From contig USRA01000026.1 in assembly GCA_900557035.1 (NCBI GenBank), positions 1-26,221 of the forward strand: a stretch of 26,221 nucleotides of DNA, in the 5' to 3' direction. This DNA is from an uncultured Prevotella sp. GTDB taxonomy: Bacteria > Bacteroidota > Bacteroidia > Bacteroidales > Bacteroidaceae. The position numbers and the translations under genes were made by a program. This document shows positions 21,777 through 26,221 of the stretch, piece after piece (positions within the stretch are counted from its first letter, which is position 1; each line of letters opens with the position of its first letter). The notes below the pieces were generated by a model. That model did not search any database, had not been told where the DNA came from, and saw nothing but the letters and a program-made list of their open reading frames with translations.

Positions 21777-24059
21777 ATGGATGACCAGAACTTGAAAGAC
21801 CTAGAAAGAGAGCAGGCCGACAACAAACTGATCGGTGATGCCTTTCAGCATTTACTCGACACCTACCTCAGCTCGCGACACCGCAAGAAGGTAGATATCG
21901 TGACAAAAGCCTTCAACTTCGCCCGTCAGGCGCACAAGGGCGTGCGCCGATTGTCTGGCGAACCGTATATCATGCACCCTATCGCCGTGGCACAGATTGC
22001 CTGTGAAGAAATGGGATTGGGTTCTACCAGCATCTGCGCAGCACTGCTCCATGATGTGGTAGAAGATACAGACTATACGGTAGAAGATATCTCCAACATC
22101 TTCGGTGCCAAGGTGGCACAGATTGTGGATGGACTCACCAAAATCAGTGGTGGCATCTTTGGAGACCAGGCTTCTGCACAGGCAGAAAACTTCAAGAAGT
22201 TGTTGCTCACCATGAGCGATGACATCCGAGTGATTCTCATCAAAATCTGCGACCGACTGCACAACATGCGCACCCTGGAATCGCAGCCAGCCAACAAACA
22301 ATACAAGATTGCCGGCGAGACCTTATATATATATGCACCACTCGCCAACCGTCTCGGACTCAACAAAATCAAGACCGAACTAGAAAACCTCAGCTTCCGC
22401 TACGACCATCCACAGGAGTATGCCAACATTGAGCATAAGCTTGCAGATACCGAATCGCAGCGCGACACCCTCTTTGCACAATTCACCGCTCCTATCCGTG
22501 AGGAACTGGATAAGCTGGGTGTGGATTACAAGATCAAGGCACGCGTCAAGAGCCCTTATTCCATTTGGAACAAGATGCAGAACAAGCACGTTTCTTTCGA
22601 TGAAATTTACGATATTCTGGCTGTTCGAATCATCGTGACACCTAAGGTGCGTGCCAACGAAGTGAACGAATGTTTCAATGTATATGTAGCCATCAGTAAG
22701 ATTTACAAGAGCCATCCCGACCGTCTGCGCGACTGGCTGAACCATCCGAAGGCTAACGGATACCAGGCTCTCCACGTTACCCTGATGAGTAAGCAGGGAC
22801 GATGGATAGAGGTACAGATTCGCTCCGATCGCATGGACGAGGTGGCAGAAAAGGGATTTGCAGCCCACTGGAAATACAAGGAGGGTGGAGAATATACTGA
22901 GGATGAGAACGAGTTGAACGACTGGCTGAGCACCATCAAGGAGATTCTGGACGATCCGCAACCTGATGCGATGGACTTCCTCGATGCAATCAAGCTCAAC
23001 CTCTATGCATCCGAAATTTTCGTCTTCACTCCGAAGGGAGAAATCATCACGATGCCAGCCGGATGTACTGCACTCGACTTCGCCTTCCAGATACATACCT
23101 TCCTGGGCAGCCACTGCATCGGAGCCAAGGTAAACCATAAGCTGGTGCCTCTGAGCCACAAGCTGAACAGCGGCGACCAGGTAGAAATTCTTTCCTCCAA
23201 GAGCCAACACGTGCAGCCTGCTTGGGTCAACTTCGTAAGCACAGCCAAGGCTAAGAGCAAGATTATGGCGATATTGCGACGTGACTCCCGCGAAGTACAG
23301 AAAAAGGGTGAGAACATCCTCACCGAATGGCTGCAGAAGAACAATATGGAGATGACGAACTCGGTAGTGGACAAGCTCTGCGAATTCCACAATATCCAGA
23401 AGCGCGACAACTTCTTCCAGTCACTGGGCGAACACTGCATCCTGCTCGGAGAGAAAGACCTCGATGAGCTGCAGGGCAAGACCAAGAAGCAGAAACAATC
23501 ATCGAGCTGGCGCGACTATATCCCATTCCTGGGCAAGAACAAGCAGAAAGAGGAAACGGGCGGCATCGTAAAGCCACAGGAACTCTTTGTGGTAGGCAAG
23601 GACTTCAACAAGAAGAAGCCGCTCATCCTGACCGAAGAAAACATCAATCAGTTTATCTTCCCTTCCTGCTGCCATGCCATTCCGGGCGATGACGTGATGG
23701 GATTCATCGACAACAAGAACCGCATCGAGATTCACAAGCGTTCGTGCAATGTAGCAGCCAAGCTGAAATCAAGCTATGGCAACCGCATAGTGGATGCCAA
23801 GTGGGATATGCACAAGCAGATGCTCTTCGATGCAACCATCGAAATCAAGGGTATCGACCGCAAGGGTATGCTCCTCGACGTAAGCAAGATTATCAGCGAC
23901 CAACTGGGTATCAATATTCACAAGGTTACCATCAGCAGCGACAATGGTATCTTCGACGGAACCATCGAACTTCGTATTCACGACCGTGATGAAGTGAAGA
24001 CCATCATGGATAAGCTCAGGACGATAGAGGATCTGCAGGATGTGCAGAGAATCTTATAA
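21777..24059 (+). CDS. rel: Bifunctional (p)ppGpp synthetase/hydrolase (RelA/SpoT homologue)
   Basis: A 760-residue stringent-response enzyme that makes and degrades (p)ppGpp. The hydrolase HD domain (~1-195) keeps the metal and catalytic residues: His67 in YIMHP, His92-Asp93 in LLHDVVED, and Asp159 in KICDRLHNMRTL. The synthetase domain (~245-375) has RVKSPYSIWNKM, DILAVRIIV, NGYQALH and WIEVQIRS. The RLRD segment (316-319) is basic, as in bifunctional enzymes rather than synthase-only RelA. TGS ~412-474, a central helical/zinc-finger-like region, then a C-terminal ACT domain (~680-755) follow. Both activities are therefore predicted. It has the only strong Shine-Dalgarno I noticed before a gene here. 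Confidence 0.95.
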   Translation: MDDQNLKDLEREQADNKLIGDAFQHLLDTYLSSRHRKKVDIVTKAFNFARQAHKGVRRLSGEPYIMHPIAVAQIACEEMGLGSTSICAALLHDVVEDTDYTVEDISNIFGAKVAQIVDGLTKISGGIFGDQASAQAENFKKLLLTMSDDIRVILIKICDRLHNMRTLESQPANKQYKIAGETLYIYAPLANRLGLNKIKTELENLSFRYDHPQEYANIEHKLADTESQRDTLFAQFTAPIREELDKLGVDYKIKARVKSPYSIWNKMQNKHVSFDEIYDILAVRIIVTPKVRANEVNECFNVYVAISKIYKSHPDRLRDWLNHPKANGYQALHVTLMSKQGRWIEVQIRSDRMDEVAEKGFAAHWKYKEGGEYTEDENELNDWLSTIKEILDDPQPDAMDFLDAIKLNLYASEIFVFTPKGEIITMPAGCTALDFAFQIHTFLGSHCIGAKVNHKLVPLSHKLNSGDQVEILSSKSQHVQPAWVNFVSTAKAKSKIMAILRRDSREVQKKGENILTEWLQKNNMEMTNSVVDKLCEFHNIQKRDNFFQSLGEHCILLGEKDLDELQGKTKKQKQSSSWRDYIPFLGKNKQKEETGGIVKPQELFVVGKDFNKKKPLILTEENINQFIFPSCCHAIPGDDVMGFIDNKNRIEIHKRSCNVAAKLKSSYGNRIVDAKWDMHKQMLFDATIEIKGIDRKGMLLDVSKIISDQLGINIHKVTISSDNGIFDGTIELRIHDRDEVKTIMDKLRTIEDLQDVQRIL

Positions 24060-24060
24060 T

Positions 24061-24116
24061 CAGAAAAGAACAAGGATGATATCATCAGCAGAAAAGAACA
24101 AGGATGGTATCATCAG
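24061..24116 (+). repeat. 28-bp tandem duplication after rel
   Basis: Two adjacent 28-base units (24061-24088 and 24089-24116) differ at one position (GATGATATC versus GATGGTATC). They begin two bases after the rel stop codon and lie before a hairpin. They look like a recent small duplication. Confidence 0.85.
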
Positions 24117-24121
24117 AGATC

Positions 24122-24158
24122 AGGAGCTGGAAGCCTGCTACTTCCGGCTCCTAATTTT
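24122..24158 (+). terminator. Likely terminator between rel and pectinesterase
   Basis: A 12-bp stem AGGAGCTGGAAG/CTTCCGGCTCCT with one G-T pair and a 7-nt loop, followed by AATTTTC. The stem is strong but the T run is short, so termination may be partial. Confidence 0.65.
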
Positions 24159-24206
24159 CATCAAGCCAAATAAACTACAATCATCAAAACAAAAACAAAC
24201 AAAACA

Positions 24207-25196
24207 ATGAAAAAGCTATTTTTATCATTTCTGATGATGTTGGCTATGCTGCCTCTGGCTGCTGCCAACAAGTACGACAATCCTGATACACTGGTCGTTT
24301 CACGAGATGGAACGGGCGAATTCCGCACCATTGACGAAGCCATCCAGGTATGCCGTGCCTTTATGGAATACACCAAGGTAATCTATGTGAAAAAGGGCGT
24401 GTATAAGGAGAAACTCATCATCCCATCATGGCTCACCAACATCACGATCTGCGGAGAAGACCGCGACCAGACCATCATCACCTGGGATGACCATGCCAAT
24501 ATCCTGATGCCTATCGGCGGACTTGACTCAGATGCATCTGTCAAAGGCAAAAAGATGGGAACTTTCCGCACCTACACCCTCAAGGTAGCAGGTAGCTACA
24601 TCACGCTGAAAGACATCACCATCGAAAATAATGCCGCAAAACTGGGACAAGCTGTCTCACTCCACATCGAGGGCGACCATGTGTTGGTACAGAACTGCCG
24701 TCTTCTGGGTAATCAAGATACCATTTATACCGGCAAGGCAGGCTCCCGCATCGCCTTCTACGACTGCTACATCGAGGGAACCACCGATTTCATCTTCGGT
24801 CCTAGCTTGGCATGGTTTGAGAATTGTGAGATTCACAGCAAGGCAAACAGTTACATTACAGCCGCATCCAGCCCTGCTGGTCAGAAATACGGTTATGTCT
24901 TCAACAAGTGCAAGCTGACAGCTGATGCGGGGGTTGACAAGGTATTTTTGGGTCGTCCTTGGCGCCCATACGCCAAGACCCTCTTCATGAATTGCGAGAT
25001 GGGCAGCCACATCACACCTGCAGGTTGGGACAACTGGCGCAACCCGAAGAATGAAGAAACTGCCGAGTACAGCGAATACAAAAACTATGGTCCAGGTGCA
25101 TCCACCAAGGGCAGAGTAACCTGGAGCCACCAGCTCAGCAAGAAAGAAGCCAGCAAGATTACCATCGCCGAGGTTTTCGACGAAGAATGCTGGTAA
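24207..25196 (+). CDS. Exported pectinesterase (pectin methylesterase, CE8)
   Basis: A 329-residue secreted enzyme that removes methyl esters from homogalacturonan, releasing methanol and exposing pectate for lyases. Signal peptide ~1-20 (MKKLFLSFLMMLAMLPLAAA). The right-handed beta-helix starts with VVSRDGTGEFRTIDEAI. Active-site residues are visible: Gln148 in LGQAVS, Gln170-Asp171 in LGNQDTIY, Asp194 in GTTDFIFG, and Arg250/Trp252 in FLGRPWRPYA. All catalytic positions of CE8 are kept. No pectate lyase or SusCD genes are adjacent. No TAnnTTTG box was found in the 147-base gap upstream; its A/C-rich leader (24170-24206) has no Shine-Dalgarno. Confidence 0.95.
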   Translation: MKKLFLSFLMMLAMLPLAAANKYDNPDTLVVSRDGTGEFRTIDEAIQVCRAFMEYTKVIYVKKGVYKEKLIIPSWLTNITICGEDRDQTIITWDDHANILMPIGGLDSDASVKGKKMGTFRTYTLKVAGSYITLKDITIENNAAKLGQAVSLHIEGDHVLVQNCRLLGNQDTIYTGKAGSRIAFYDCYIEGTTDFIFGPSLAWFENCEIHSKANSYITAASSPAGQKYGYVFNKCKLTADAGVDKVFLGRPWRPYAKTLFMNCEMGSHITPAGWDNWRNPKNEETAEYSEYKNYGPGASTKGRVTWSHQLSKKEASKITIAEVFDEECW

Positions 25197-25245
25197 TCCC
25201 CTACTCTTTACTAATCATAAAGCTCAATGTTCCAATTTCAAAGTA

Positions 25246-25593
25246 TTAAACCAGTCCGTCGAGCTGTTTCTTGAGTTCCTTGAGCTGATCTCTTACAGAA
25301 ATGAGGGTGTCGAGAACGTCTGATGATTTCTCGGCACCCGTTCTGTTTTGACTCAGATACTTACGTGCCGCAGCAATCTTGAATCCCTTCACCTTGATCA
25401 GGTTATAGATGAGTTTCACCTGCTCAATATCCTTGTCAGAATATTGACGCACCTTGTTCACGCCCACCTTAGGTCTGAGGAAAGGAAACTCCTTTTCCCA
25501 ATAACGGAGGGTTGACTCCGTTACACCCACTTCCTCAGCCACTTCCTTGATAGAATAGTACAATTTTACGTTTTTATCTGTATTTAAAGCCAT
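25246..25593 (-). CDS. MerR-family transcriptional regulator
   Basis: A 115-residue protein from the ATG at 25593 (MALNTDKNVK). A TTG seven codons upstream (25614) is a possible but less likely start. The winged helix-turn-helix is clear: YYSIKEVAEEVGVTESTLRYWEKEFPFLRPKVGVNKVRQYSDKDIEQVKLI, followed by the second helix pair NLIKVKGFKIAAARKYL. A short C-terminal coiled coil (~85-115, DQLKELKKQLDGLV) would dimerise it. There is no effector-binding domain with Cys ligands, so a metal sensor of the MerR type proper is unlikely. It is divergent from alaS with closely packed promoters. Targets are unknown. Confidence 0.9.
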   Translation of the reverse strand: MALNTDKNVKLYYSIKEVAEEVGVTESTLRYWEKEFPFLRPKVGVNKVRQYSDKDIEQVKLIYNLIKVKGFKIAAARKYLSQNRTGAEKSSDVLDTLISVRDQLKELKKQLDGLV

Positions 25594-25629
25594 TTTTCCA
25601 AACTTTAATTTCAAAAATAATTAATTTTG

Positions 25630-25660
25630 TTGCAAAATTAAGCAATTCTTCTTATCTTTG
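25630..25660 (+). promoter_or_regulatory. Promoter of alaS (TTG -33, TATCTTTG -7)
   Basis: TTG at 25630-25632 and TATCTTTG at 25653-25660 are 20 bases apart. It is back to back with the MerR-type gene promoter. The transcript would have a ~107-nt leader with the palindrome TGCCCTTAAGGGCA (25681-25694) and a CAGAGG/CCTCTG hairpin (25709-25730). Confidence 0.7.
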
Positions 25661-25664
25661 CAAA
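25633..25664 (-). promoter_or_regulatory. Promoter of the MerR-type gene (TTTG -33, TAATTTTG -7)
   Basis: On the minus strand TTTG (25664-25661) and TAATTTTG (25640-25633) are 20 bases apart. The -33 element abuts the alaS -7 box on the other strand within the palindrome CTTTGCAAAG (25656-25665). Confidence 0.7.
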
Positions 25665-25773
25665 GTTTTTCGGAAGAAAATGCCCTTAAGGGCAAAAAAT
25701 AATCAAAACAGAGGAGAAATACAGCCTCTGAAACAACATTTGAGAATTAAAAAAGATTAATATAAAAGATAAT

Positions 25774-26221
25774 ATGATGACAGCTAATGAAGTGCGCGAA
25801 TCCTTCAAGAAATTCTTCGAAGGTAAAGGCCACAAGATTGTTCCATCAGCACCTATGGTTATCAAGGATGACCCAACGCTGATGTTTACAAACGCTGGTA
25901 TGAACCAGTGGAAAGACATCATCCTCGGTACAAAAGACCCAGGCAAGGATGTTCGTCGTGTTGATACTCAGAAATGTCTCCGTGTAAGCGGTAAGCACAA
26001 CGATCTCGAAGAAGTAGGTCACGATACTTACCACCACACCATGTTCGAGATGCTCGGTAACTGGAGCTTCGGCAACTACTTTAAGGAGGGTGCCATTGAT
26101 ATGGCATGGGAGTATCTTACTGAAGTTTTGAAGCTCAACCCTGCCGATCTCTACGTTACCGTATTCGAGGGTAGCAAGGAGGAAGGTCTGGAACGCGACA
26201 ACGAGGCTGCAGGTTACTGGG
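25774..26221 (+). CDS. alaS: Alanyl-tRNA synthetase, 5' part (cut by window end)
   Basis: AlaRS charges tRNA-Ala. Only the first ~149 residues are in the window and the frame is open at the last base. Tandem ATGs begin the gene ([11 protein letters not shown]). The class II catalytic core is plain: [54 protein letters not shown], then [22 protein letters not shown], which are the family's standard motif 1-2 sequences. The editing and C-Ala domains are beyond the window. The leader has no T-box. Confidence 0.97.
   Translation, partial: MMTANEVRESFKKFFEGKGHKIVPSAPMVIKDDPTLMFTNAGMNQWKDIILGTKDPGKDVRRVDTQKCLRVSGKHNDLEEVGHDTYHHTMFEMLGNWSFGNYFKEGAIDMAWEYLTEVLKLNPADLYVTVFEGSKEEGLERDNEAAGYW

Noticed and set aside
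22380..23390. 336-codon minus-strand ORF inside rel
   Set aside because: Antisense shadow; the plus-strand frame encodes all Rel motifs.
25594..25614. TTG start for the MerR-type regulator
   Set aside because: The ATG at 25593 is closer to the family N-terminus; the extra seven residues would place the TTG start within ~15 bases of the predicted transcript start.

Overview
The window looks like a chromosomal segment from a member of the Bacteroidota, most likely Prevotellaceae (Prevotella/Segatella type). The reasons are -7 boxes of the form TAnnTTTG upstream of most transcription units, A-rich leaders almost without Shine-Dalgarno sequences, exported plant-polysaccharide enzymes (a GH127 beta-L-arabinofuranosidase-like protein and a CE8 pectin methylesterase), and the gene orders rsfS-ftsH-cdsA and surE-lpxB // parA-parB-DUF5683-lytic transglycosylase-rel. 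The species is inferred, not proven. No phage, IS element, transposase or CRISPR array was seen. This is mostly core genome.

Layout. 1-1184: 3' end of a GH127-type glycosidase with a terminator. 1365-1880: exported TlpA-like thioredoxin. 1945-5271 (minus): apparent operon rsmA(ksgA)-frr-rsgA-araC, three ribosome maintenance genes followed by an AraC-type regulator. 5463-6476: YbhN-like membrane protein with a promoter almost on its start codon. 6496-7959: PepD-type dipeptidase. 8046-9197: CorA-type transporter behind a leader of about 210 nt that can fold in competing ways. 9399-11159: DUF349-repeat coiled-coil protein. 11314-11490 (minus): two identical tRNA-Gln(CTG) genes with their own promoter and terminator. 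11704-15245: rsfS, a 35-codon small ORF, ftsH and cdsA. 15342-17491 (minus): surE and lpxB, with lpxB carrying an unusual C-terminal helical extension. 17646-21685: parA, parB, DUF5683 protein and LysM lytic transglycosylase. 21777-24059: bifunctional (p)ppGpp synthetase/hydrolase with a strong Shine-Dalgarno and a switch-like leader. 24207-25196: pectinesterase. 25246-25593 (minus): MerR-type regulator, divergent from alaS (25774 onward, cut by the window end).

How the genes relate. Two blocks serve ribosome biogenesis and recycling (rsmA, frr, rsgA; rsfS). Several genes serve the envelope: lpxB (lipid A), cdsA (phospholipid), ftsH (membrane proteolysis), the lytic transglycosylase and the YbhN-like protein. 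parAB, peptidoglycan remodelling and the stringent-response enzyme lie next to one another. The two carbohydrate enzymes at opposite ends suggest growth on pectin and arabinose-containing glycans, but no SusC/SusD pair is visible.

The least explained signals are regulatory or architectural. They are the corA leader, where one segment can pair either with an upstream copy or with a start-proximal copy of the same motif; the rel leader, with two mutually exclusive stems; the LpxB C-terminal helix; the Ser/Arg-repeat linker of the lytic transglycosylase; and the rsfS-ftsH small ORF.
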